The notes beneath the pieces were generated by a model. That model was not told where the DNA came from. It made no database searches and was given only the letters and a program-made list of their open reading frames with translations. Shown piece after piece: positions 7,354-14,283 of a stretch of DNA of 39,276 bases. Source of the stretch: Steroidobacteraceae bacterium (GTDB lineage: Bacteria > Pseudomonadota > Gammaproteobacteria > Steroidobacterales > Steroidobacteraceae); NCBI GenBank assembly GCA_017853555.1, contig JAFMJH010000017.1, positions 1 to 39,276 on the forward strand, given 5' to 3'. The translations under genes were made by a program, and so were the position numbers. How positions within the stretch are numbered: the first letter of the stretch is position 1; every line of letters starts with the position of its first letter.

Positions 7354-8955
7354 TCAGCGGACGATGCGCGTCTCGCGCATCAAGACGACAGAGAGCACGA
7401 AGCCTGTGCCCATCACGATGACCGGGTACCAAAGACCGGCGAGCACGTCGCCCGAGCGTGCGACGAGCCAGGTCGCCGTCAACGGCATGAAGCCGCCGAA
7501 CCATGCACTCGTCAGGTGATAGGGAACGGACAAGGACGTGTAACGGATGCGCGTCGGAAAGATTTCCGCGAGCCAGGCTGCGCCGGGTCCGCAGGTGAGT
7601 CCCGCACCGACGATCAAAAACAGAATGATCGCGGCCAATTTCGCGTGCGGCAGATCGAAGTCGCCGAGACCGCGGATCGGGGCCAGGGGTGATCGCTCCG
7701 GATAACCTTCGGATGCGAGCGCCGAGTTCAGCGCGTCGCGGTCGAAGCCGCGCAATTCGCGGCTGCCGATGCGCACGATCACGTTCGCGTCGTCACGGGC
7801 GGGGACATTGCCGTACGAGATCCCGCGTTTGGCGAGCAGGTCTCGAACCTTGGACGCATCGTCCGGTGCTTGCATCGCGAACGGATCGAAGGTCGGCGCG
7901 GCGGCGAATACGGTGACCGGCGCACTCGTGCGCAGCGTGTCGAGCGCGGGATTGCCGACCGTCAACATGCCGCGATAGGCGGGGATGATGGAGAGCGTGA
8001 CCAGCAGCATGCCCGCGAGCATCACGGGGCGTCGCCCGATGCGATCGGAGAGTATGCCGGCGAAGAGATAGGTGAGGATGCCGAGCGCGAGTGCGACCAC
8101 GATCACGAGCGATGCGCTAGTGACGTCGATCAGCAGCACCGTCTGCATGAAGACCAAAGAATAAAACTGCGCCGTGTACCAACTGAGCGCCATGGTGGCG
8201 GCGACGACGATGGCCGCAAGCAACGCGCCGCGATTCGCTTTGCCGAGCAGACTCTCGCTCACCGGCGAATCCGACAATCCGCCTTGCGCGCGCAGGGCTT
8301 CGAAGGCGGGCGACTCCGAGATGCGCGTGCGCACGTAGATCGACAGCACGAGCAGCAACGACGAGAGCAGGAAAGGAATCCGCCAACCCCAGTCGCGAAA
8401 CGCTTCGTCGCCGAGCAGCGAGCGACAGGCGACGATCACGAGCAGGGAAGCGATGAGTCCCATGGTGGCGGTGGTCTGGATCCAGCTCGTGTAGTAGCCG
8501 CGACGCTCGTCGTCGCAGTGTTCGGCGATATAGATCGCCGCGCCGCCGAATTCGCCACCTAGCGCAAGCCCTTGCAGCAAACGCAGCGTGACCAGCAATG
8601 CGGGGGCCCACCAGCCGATCGCCTCGTACGAGGGCAGCACGCCGACCAGCGCAGTGGAGAGGCCCATGAGCACGATGGTGATCAGAAAGGTCCGTTTGCG
8701 GCCGACCCGGTCACCGAGACGACCGAAGATCATCGCCCCCAGCGGGCGGATCGCGAACCCTGCCCCGAAAGTCGCGAGGCTCGCGAGCAGTGCGGCGGTC
8801 GAATTGCCGGGTGGAAAGAACAAGCCGCCGAAGAAAGTGACGAGACTGCCGTACAGCAGAAAGTCGTAGTACTCGAACACCGTGCCGCTCGAGGCGGCCA
8901 GTACCACGCGCGACATCGGCGTGCGCGTGCTCGACATGTGGTCAGCGTGTTGCAT
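7354..8955 (-). CDS. MFS transporter of the metabolite:H+ symporter (MHS) type
   Basis: About 533 residues with twelve predicted membrane helices. The start region 'SSGTVFEYYDFLLYGSL' and the loop 2-3 motif 'GRLGDRVGRKRT', together with 'LGGEFGGAAIYIAEHC', are strong markers of the MHS subfamily (shikimate, alpha-ketoglutarate and proline/betaine type symporters). It is about 100 residues longer than a standard MHS protein because of an insert at about residues 330-430, between 'GMLTVGNPALDTL' and 'LPHAKLAAII'. ATGs at 8955 and 8937 are both possible. A TACAAT box at 8969-8964 favours 8937 with a short leader, or a leaderless start at 8955. The oxidoreductase gene follows after 5 bases. The substrate is probably a small organic acid (inference). 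Confidence 0.88.
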   Translation of the reverse strand: MQHADHMSSTRTPMSRVVLAASSGTVFEYYDFLLYGSLVTFFGGLFFPPGNSTAALLASLATFGAGFAIRPLGAMIFGRLGDRVGRKRTFLITIVLMGLSTALVGVLPSYEAIGWWAPALLVTLRLLQGLALGGEFGGAAIYIAEHCDDERRGYYTSWIQTTATMGLIASLLVIVACRSLLGDEAFRDWGWRIPFLLSSLLLVLSIYVRTRISESPAFEALRAQGGLSDSPVSESLLGKANRGALLAAIVVAATMALSWYTAQFYSLVFMQTVLLIDVTSASLVIVVALALGILTYLFAGILSDRIGRRPVMLAGMLLVTLSIIPAYRGMLTVGNPALDTLRTSAPVTVFAAAPTFDPFAMQAPDDASKVRDLLAKRGISYGNVPARDDANVIVRIGSRELRGFDRDALNSALASEGYPERSPLAPIRGLGDFDLPHAKLAAIILFLIVGAGLTCGPGAAWLAEIFPTRIRYTSLSVPYHLTSAWFGGFMPLTATWLVARSGDVLAGLWYPVIVMGTGFVLSVVLMRETRIVR

Positions 8956-8992
8956 CGTGCCCAATTGTAGGCGCAAATCGCGCGTGCGCGGC

Positions 8993-8998
8993 TACACT
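8993..8998 (+). promoter_or_regulatory. Candidate -10 box of the alpha/beta hydrolase gene
   Basis: TACACT lies 6 bases before the ATG at 9005. Transcription would then begin at or next to the start codon, giving a leaderless message, and no ribosome site is visible. On the opposite strand TACAAT (8969-8964) could serve the transporter gene. The two start codons are only 49 bases apart. No good -35 box was found. Confidence 0.3.
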
Positions 8999-9004
8999 TG
9001 CGAC

Positions 9005-9799
9005 ATGGCGATACGACGCGGCTATTTCGACGGACCCACCGGGCAAATCCACTACCGCACCACGGGCGAGGGCGGCGAGCCACTCGTGTTGTTGCATCAG
9101 TCGCCGTTGTCGTCCACGCAATTCGAGGCGGTGCTGCCGGCGCTCGCTGCGGCGGGCTTTCATGCCCTCGCACTCGACATGCCCGGTTTCGGCATGTCGG
9201 ATGCGGCGCCGGAGAGCGCGACCCTGGACGATTACGCGAGCATCATCCCCGCTGCGTTTGCCGCCTTCGGCTGGACGCATGCGCATCTCGTGGGGCATCA
9301 CACGGGCGCCGTGGTCGGTGCGGTGTACGCGGCCGCGCAGCCGCAAGCCGTCGACAAGTTGGTGTTGAACGGCTTCCCGTTGTTGAGTCAGGCCGAGCGC
9401 GATCATTTCGCCACCTTCTATTTCGGGCCAAAGCAGCCGGTGGCCGATGGCTCGCATTTTTTGACTGCGTGGCAGAACCGCTTGCGTTCGACGCCCGGTT
9501 GGTCGGATATTGCGTTGATGCATCGCTACACCGTCGAAGCGCTGCATCGCGGCGCGACCAACTGGAAAGCGTTCCCGCTCGTGATCGGCACGGATCTCAC
9601 CACCGTGTTGCAGAAACTTTCGGTCCCGACCTTGCTGTTCACGAACACCGGCGAGGATCTCTACGACTCCACGCGCCGTACGCGCGAGTTGCGTCCCGAC
9701 TTCTTCGCCTATGCGGAGTTGCAGGGCGGCTCGCACGACATCATCGACGAGCAACCGCGGAATTGGGTGCGCGAAGTCGAACGCTTTTTGCGCGCCTGA
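9005..9799 (+). CDS. Alpha/beta-fold hydrolase with a His at the nucleophile elbow
   Basis: A 264-residue alpha/beta hydrolase without a signal peptide, so cytoplasmic. The fold is clear: N-terminal strands, 'LVLLHQSPLSSTQFE' around the oxyanion position (residues 27-41), 'LDMPGFGMSD' (58-66), the nucleophile-elbow region 'HLVGHHTGAVVG' (94-105), and the C-terminal catalytic His in 'GGSHDIID' (241-248). Most relatives have G-x-S-x-G (esterases, lipases) or G-x-D-x-G (dehalogenases, epoxide hydrolases). Here the elbow is G97-H-H-T-G101, with His99 where the nucleophile should be. The enzyme may use another residue, may work without a covalent intermediate, or may not be a hydrolase. It is divergent from the transporter gene and convergent with the CHAD gene, so probably monocistronic. 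Reaction unknown. Confidence 0.85.
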   Translation: MAIRRGYFDGPTGQIHYRTTGEGGEPLVLLHQSPLSSTQFEAVLPALAAAGFHALALDMPGFGMSDAAPESATLDDYASIIPAAFAAFGWTHAHLVGHHTGAVVGAVYAAAQPQAVDKLVLNGFPLLSQAERDHFATFYFGPKQPVADGSHFLTAWQNRLRSTPGWSDIALMHRYTVEALHRGATNWKAFPLVIGTDLTTVLQKLSVPTLLFTNTGEDLYDSTRRTRELRPDFFAYAELQGGSHDIIDEQPRNWVREVERFLRA

Positions 9800-9810
9800 A
9801 CATCCTCTGA

Positions 9811-10692
9811 TCAGGCGTTGCGCAATGCCTTGCGCGCGCGACGCAGAGCGCGCGGTGCGAGTTTGCGATACCGCGCATCGATCCGACGCACGAGCCTCGT
9901 GACGGCCGACGCGACCGCCGGCTTGTCGCCGAGTAATTGATCGAGCAGACCGCGCGCCCGGTCCAGATCCTGCAGTTCGCCCAAGGCGTCCGTCGCCGCG
10001 TGCAGCGATTTGCGTGGCGCGTCGGCGAGCGCTGGTCGGGTGCATTGCAGCGCCGTACGCGTATCACGCAGTCGCTTGAGGGCGATGCGCAGTCGGTGCA
10101 AGGTGGGCGGTTGTCCCGCGCGCGCTTTGCGCAATCTTTTGCGTGCACGCGCTTCCAGCGTGCGCAGACGGCGAGCCACGAGCTTTTGCGAGCGCGATGA
10201 TCGCGTTTGCCGGGTGCCGCGCAAGCGGGTCGTTTCGATCGCGAGGCGGTGCAGGGTTTCGTCGAGGGTCTGGGTGTTCAGGGTTCGTGCGGCGTCGTCG
10301 TGGGCATTGCGCGCCCGCGCTTCGAGCAGGCGTCGCACGGCTGCGAACTCCGGTGATCGACCCTCGTGCAGCAAGCGGGGCAGCCGATCGCGGGTCAAGG
10401 CATCGAGATCGCGCACGAGATCGTAGTGGTGGCTCAACGCGCGCAGCGTCGACCGCCATCGGCGCCGGTAGCGCTGCGGCAGGATGTCGCCGAACAGATC
10501 GAGCAGCGTCCGTGCGCGGCGCAACAAAATCCGAACGGCGTGCACGTCGTCAGCCTGTCGGGCGTCGAAGGTCTGACGCAGCCGATCCCAGTCGGCCAAC
10601 GACGAGGCGAGCAGGCATTTGCACAGATCGAGTGCTGCCCGCGGGGTTTCGAGCGCCGGCATGCCGGTGGCCTGAATGCGATTGCTTCTCAT
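9811..10692 (-). CDS. CHAD domain-containing protein
   Basis: A 293-residue, strongly basic, helical protein. CHAD domains are helical bundles with conserved histidines and arginines that bind inorganic polyphosphate. Two copies of the signature are seen: 'DVHAVRILLRRARTLLDLF' (residues 49-67, with H51, R54, R58, R59, R61) and 'LHRLRIALKRLRDTRTAL' (198-215). A sequence rich in Arg and Lys fits a polyanion ligand. No CYTH triphosphatase domain or polyphosphate kinase gene is nearby, so this is a stand-alone CHAD protein. It starts with ATG at 10692, ends 11 bases from the convergent hydrolase gene, and is divergent from the large cytochrome operon. Location is probably cytoplasmic or on polyphosphate granules (family knowledge). 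Confidence 0.88.
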   Translation of the reverse strand: MRSNRIQATGMPALETPRAALDLCKCLLASSLADWDRLRQTFDARQADDVHAVRILLRRARTLLDLFGDILPQRYRRRWRSTLRALSHHYDLVRDLDALTRDRLPRLLHEGRSPEFAAVRRLLEARARNAHDDAARTLNTQTLDETLHRLAIETTRLRGTRQTRSSRSQKLVARRLRTLEARARKRLRKARAGQPPTLHRLRIALKRLRDTRTALQCTRPALADAPRKSLHAATDALGELQDLDRARGLLDQLLGDKPAVASAVTRLVRRIDARYRKLAPRALRRARKALRNA

Positions 10693-10934
10693 ATGGCGGC
10701 GTTCGACGGCGTTGTTGCGGTTTCTGCGCCGTCGCTCGCGAGCCTCGCCGGTCCGGCAGCAGGACGTCTGTGCGGCGTCGTGCCGAGGGCAGGGTTTTCG
10801 TCATATTCCCCGGCCGCGAAGTGCATTAGTATGGGATGGGATAGAGTGAATAAGGGCGTGCCCGCATGGCGCGGCACGCAGGGGGCGGGGATGGACGGAC
10901 GAGCGGCCGTGGTCGTCTCGACGGAGGTCGGGGC
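10693..10934. promoter_or_regulatory. Divergent intergenic region upstream of the seven-gene electron-transfer operon
   Basis: A 242-base gap between the CHAD gene and the electron-transfer operon, the longest non-coding stretch in the window. It must hold the operon promoter, but I see no convincing -35/-10 pair. AT-richer patches occur at about 10795-10806 and 10825-10855. I found no clear FNR/CRP-type palindrome (TTGAT-N4-ATCAA or TGTGA-N6-TCACA). The last 12 bases contain the ribosome site of the first gene (GGAGG, 10923-10927). Confidence 0.5.
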
Positions 10935-13391
10935 GTGAACAACACCAATAAAGTGCAGATCGCGATCGTCGGGGCGGGGCCCGGCGGACTCAGCGCGGCG
11001 GCACGCGCCGCCGAACTCGGCGTCTCTCACGTGCTGTTCGAGCAGAGTCCGGCGCACGCGAACACGATTCAAAAATATCAGAAGGGCAAGCACGTCATGG
11101 CCGAGCCCAACGTGCTGCCGCTGCGCAGTCCGTTGCGTTTCGAGGCGGGCACGCGCGAAGCGATTCTCGACGAGTGGGCGCGCGGTCTCGACAAACACGC
11201 GGTCAACATCCGCTACGGTTCCGAGGTCACGTCGATTTCCGGCTCGCGGCCCGATTTCACGCTCAAACTGAAGTCGGGCGAGGAATATCACGCCGAGACC
11301 GTGATTTTCGCCATCGGCATGCAGGGCAATCCGCGTCGCCTCGGAATCCCCGGCGAAGATTTGCCTTGCGTCCAGAATACGCTCGATGATCCGGGTGAAT
11401 ATTCCGGCGAAGTGATCGTCGTGGTCGGTGCGGGCGATGCGGCGATCGAGAACGCCGTTGCACTCGCCAAACAGAACACAGTCTTCATCCTGAATCGCTC
11501 GGCGGAATTCGCGCGCGTCAAAGAAGGCAACCTCAACCTGATTTTGAAATCGGTCGAGGAAGGCAAACTCGGCTGCTACTACAACGCCGCTTGCGTGTCG
11601 CTGACCGCGATGCCGGGCGCCGATCGTCCCTACACCCTGGTCATCAACACCGACAACGGCGAGGCGGTCGTGCCGTGCAATCGGGTGATCGCGCGCATCG
11701 GCGCGATACCGCCGCGCAAATTCGTGGAGTCCTGCGGCATCCGTTTCCCGTCACCCGACCCGGCGGCATTGCCGGTGCTCAACGAGCGCTACGAATCGGC
11801 GGTGCCCGGCCTGTACGTCATCGGCGCGCTCGCGGGCTATCCGCTCATCAAGCAGGCGATGAACCAGGGTTACGAGGTCGTCGAGTACGCACTCGGCCGC
11901 GAGGTCGAGCCGGCCGACGAACCCTTGCTTGCCAAAAAATTCGCGAACCTGCCGTTCCGCAAGAGCGTGTCGGAGACGCTGGCGTTGATGCAGCAGCGCA
12001 TTCCGTTGTTCACGGAAGTGAACTCTCTGGTGTTCCGCGAGTTGCTGCTCGGCAGCGCGGTGCACGTGCCCGCCAAGGGCGAGGCGATCTTCCGCAAGAA
12101 CGACTACACCAATTCGTTCTACACCATCGTCGAGGGTACGGTGGAGATCGAGCTTGGTGCGGAGGGCGGGCCATCACGCCGCATTCCGCTCGGTGCGGGT
12201 CAATTCTTCGGCGAGATGAGTTTGCTGTCCGGGCGTCGTCGCTCCGGCACCGTCTATGCCGGTGCCAACTGCGTGCTGATCGAGTCGCCGCGGCGCGACA
12301 TCCTCAAGCTCATGAACTCGGCGGATTCGGTACGCAAGGTGATCGATCAATTGTTCATTGCGCGCGCGATCCAGACCGGGTTCGCGCCGGGTGTGCCGTT
12401 CGACCAGTTGAACTCGATCGCCGCCCGCGCCGAACTCAAACGTTATCGCAAGGGCGAGACCTTGTTCGCCGAGGGCGACGAAGCCGATCGGCTCATTCTG
12501 ATACGCAGCGGTTCGGTGTCCGTGTCGCGGCGCATCGGCGAGCACGACGTCGTGATTTCGTATGTGGCGGCCGGCAACTACGTCGGCGAGATGGGCTTGC
12601 TCGGCAAGACCCGCCGCAATGCGACCGTGCGTGCCACCGTGCCGACCGAGGCGGTGAGCCTCGATGCGACGGCGTTCGAAGAATTGCTGGTGCGCAACCC
12701 CGCGTTGCGTGCCGAACTCGAAACGACCATGCAAAAGCGCTTCGCTTCGAACGCGCGCATGCGCGGCAGCGACGAGTCCGGCGATCTCATTTCGTTTTTG
12801 ATCAAGCAGGGCTTGGGTGAGGCGACGGATCTGTTGCTCATCGACGAGACCCTGTGCGTGGGTTGCGACAATTGCGAGACCGCATGCGCCGAAACGCATG
12901 GCGGCACGTCGCGACTCGATCGCGCAGCGGGACCCACGTTCGCCAACGTGCACGTGCCGACCTCGTGCCGACATTGCGAAGATCCGCATTGCATGCGCGA
13001 GTGCCCGCCGGATGCGATTCGGCGCGCGCCGAACGGCGAGGTCTACATTCAGGACAATTGCATCGGTTGCGGCAACTGCGAGCGCAACTGCCCGTACGGC
13101 GTCATCCACATGGCGTATGCGCCGGCGCCCAAGCCGGGACTCGCTTCGTGGTTGTTGTTCGGCGCGGGGTCCGGTCCGGGCGACGCGCACGCCGGCGCGC
13201 ATCACGGCCATGCGGCCCACGGTGCCGCGGACGGCAAACCCAAAGCGCCCAAGAAGGCGGTCAAGTGCGACATGTGCAAGGACCAGTCCGGTGGCCCGGC
13301 CTGCGTTCGCGCCTGTCCGACCGGCGCAGCGCTGCGCGTGAGCCCCGAGGCTTTCGTGGAGTTCATCAGCGAATCGGCGGTGGGGCGCTGA
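10935..13391 (+). CDS. Fusion: FAD/NAD(P) oxidoreductase, two cNMP-binding domains, four [4Fe-4S] motifs (gene A)
   Basis: 818 residues, cytoplasmic (no signal or membrane helix). Residues 1-330 form a TrxR/YpdA-like flavoprotein, with FAD motif 'GAGPGG' at 13-18 and NAD(P) motif 'GAGDAA' at 165-170; no redox-active CxxC pair is seen there. Two cyclic-nucleotide-binding folds follow (about 360-470, with 'FGEMSLL' at 425-431, and 485-605, with 'VGEMGLL' at 550-556). From 641 on there are four cysteine clusters (C641/644/647/651, C678/681/686/690, C709/712/715/719, C778/781/790/794), as in DmsB/HybA-type subunits, with a His-rich linker before the last. It likely passes electrons between NAD(P)H and the adjacent membrane protein. 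The GTG start at 10935 has GGAGG 7 bases upstream; an ATG at 10866 would add a low-complexity extension. The next ATG is 1 base after the stop. Confidence 0.9.
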   Translation: MNNTNKVQIAIVGAGPGGLSAAARAAELGVSHVLFEQSPAHANTIQKYQKGKHVMAEPNVLPLRSPLRFEAGTREAILDEWARGLDKHAVNIRYGSEVTSISGSRPDFTLKLKSGEEYHAETVIFAIGMQGNPRRLGIPGEDLPCVQNTLDDPGEYSGEVIVVVGAGDAAIENAVALAKQNTVFILNRSAEFARVKEGNLNLILKSVEEGKLGCYYNAACVSLTAMPGADRPYTLVINTDNGEAVVPCNRVIARIGAIPPRKFVESCGIRFPSPDPAALPVLNERYESAVPGLYVIGALAGYPLIKQAMNQGYEVVEYALGREVEPADEPLLAKKFANLPFRKSVSETLALMQQRIPLFTEVNSLVFRELLLGSAVHVPAKGEAIFRKNDYTNSFYTIVEGTVEIELGAEGGPSRRIPLGAGQFFGEMSLLSGRRRSGTVYAGANCVLIESPRRDILKLMNSADSVRKVIDQLFIARAIQTGFAPGVPFDQLNSIAARAELKRYRKGETLFAEGDEADRLILIRSGSVSVSRRIGEHDVVISYVAAGNYVGEMGLLGKTRRNATVRATVPTEAVSLDATAFEELLVRNPALRAELETTMQKRFASNARMRGSDESGDLISFLIKQGLGEATDLLLIDETLCVGCDNCETACAETHGGTSRLDRAAGPTFANVHVPTSCRHCEDPHCMRECPPDAIRRAPNGEVYIQDNCIGCGNCERNCPYGVIHMAYAPAPKPGLASWLLFGAGSGPGDAHAGAHHGHAAHGAADGKPKAPKKAVKCDMCKDQSGGPACVRACPTGAALRVSPEAFVEFISESAVGR

Positions 13392-13392
13392 C

Positions 13393-14274
13393 ATGCATCA
13401 ATCTTTTCTGCAGTACCGTGGCAAGCGATATCTTTGGTGGGCGCTGTCGCTCTGTTTCGTTGCCGTGCTCGCCTACGCATGGCACCAACCCGTTTCACCA
13501 CCGAACGGCGGAACCTGGCTCGGCTACACGCTCGGCACCATCGGCGCCTTGTTGATTCTCTGGTTGACCGCGCTCGGGGTACGCAAGCGCAGCTACCAGT
13601 CCGCGGTCGGCACGGTGCAGGGCTGGGTGAGTGCGCACGTCTATCTCGGGCTTGCGCTGATCGTGGTTGCTACCCTGCACACGGGCTTTCAGTTCGGTTG
13701 GAACGTGCACACGCTCGCTTACGTGCTGATGATGACCGTGATCGTCAGCGGGCTCTTCGGCGTGGTGATGTATCTGCGTTTTCCCGAGCGGCTGTCGGCG
13801 AATCGTTCGAGTCAGACGCGCGAGCAGATGCTGCAGGAGATCGCCGACCTCGATCAGCGGGCCTTGCGCATCGCGGCCAACCTGCCTGCCGAGTTTGCCG
13901 AGGCCATCGCCTCCAATCGCGATCGCACGCGCATCGGCGGCACCGTGCTCGACATCTTGCGCGGTCGCGATCGTTCGCAGGTTTCGCTGGCGGGTGACGA
14001 CGGCGTCTTGCAGGTGGTTCCGAACCCGGCCCAGGAGCACATGCTCGAGTGGTTGGGTCGACAACTGTCGCGCAGTACCGATGCCGAGCGCACGCGTCGC
14101 ATCGATGAGCTCGTGAATCTCATGGCCTCGCGTCGCAGCCTGCTGCGGCGCGTGATCGAAGATGCGCGTATCGCGGGTTGGCTGCAGGTGTGGTTGTACG
14201 TGCACGTGCCCATCACTTTTGCGCTGCTTGGTTCGTTGATCGCTCACGTGGTGAGCGTTTTCCTCTACTGGTGA
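13393..14274 (+). CDS. Predicted b-type cytochrome membrane subunit (gene B)
   Basis: 293 residues with five predicted membrane helices (about 15-32, 43-62, 80-98, 105-128 and 267-291). A soluble, charged segment (about 130-262) lies between helices four and five. Histidines H82, H96 and H106 in helices three and four, and H271 and H285 in helix five, are placed as haem b ligands in diheme membrane cytochromes. I do not recognise a named family; the haem assignment is inferred from these positions. The start follows the stop of gene A by one base, so the pair is translationally coupled. The likely job is to connect the cytoplasmic flavo/iron-sulfur protein to the quinone pool and the periplasmic cytochromes. 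Confidence 0.75.
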   Translation: MHQSFLQYRGKRYLWWALSLCFVAVLAYAWHQPVSPPNGGTWLGYTLGTIGALLILWLTALGVRKRSYQSAVGTVQGWVSAHVYLGLALIVVATLHTGFQFGWNVHTLAYVLMMTVIVSGLFGVVMYLRFPERLSANRSSQTREQMLQEIADLDQRALRIAANLPAEFAEAIASNRDRTRIGGTVLDILRGRDRSQVSLAGDDGVLQVVPNPAQEHMLEWLGRQLSRSTDAERTRRIDELVNLMASRRSLLRRVIEDARIAGWLQVWLYVHVPITFALLGSLIAHVVSVFLYW

Positions 14275-14283
14275 CCCGCGACG

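Noticed and set aside
10866-10934. Upstream ATG adding 23 residues to the cNMP/Fe-S fusion
   Set aside because: The extension is Gly/Arg low-complexity and the GTG at 10935 has a well-placed GGAGG and begins just before the FAD-binding fold.
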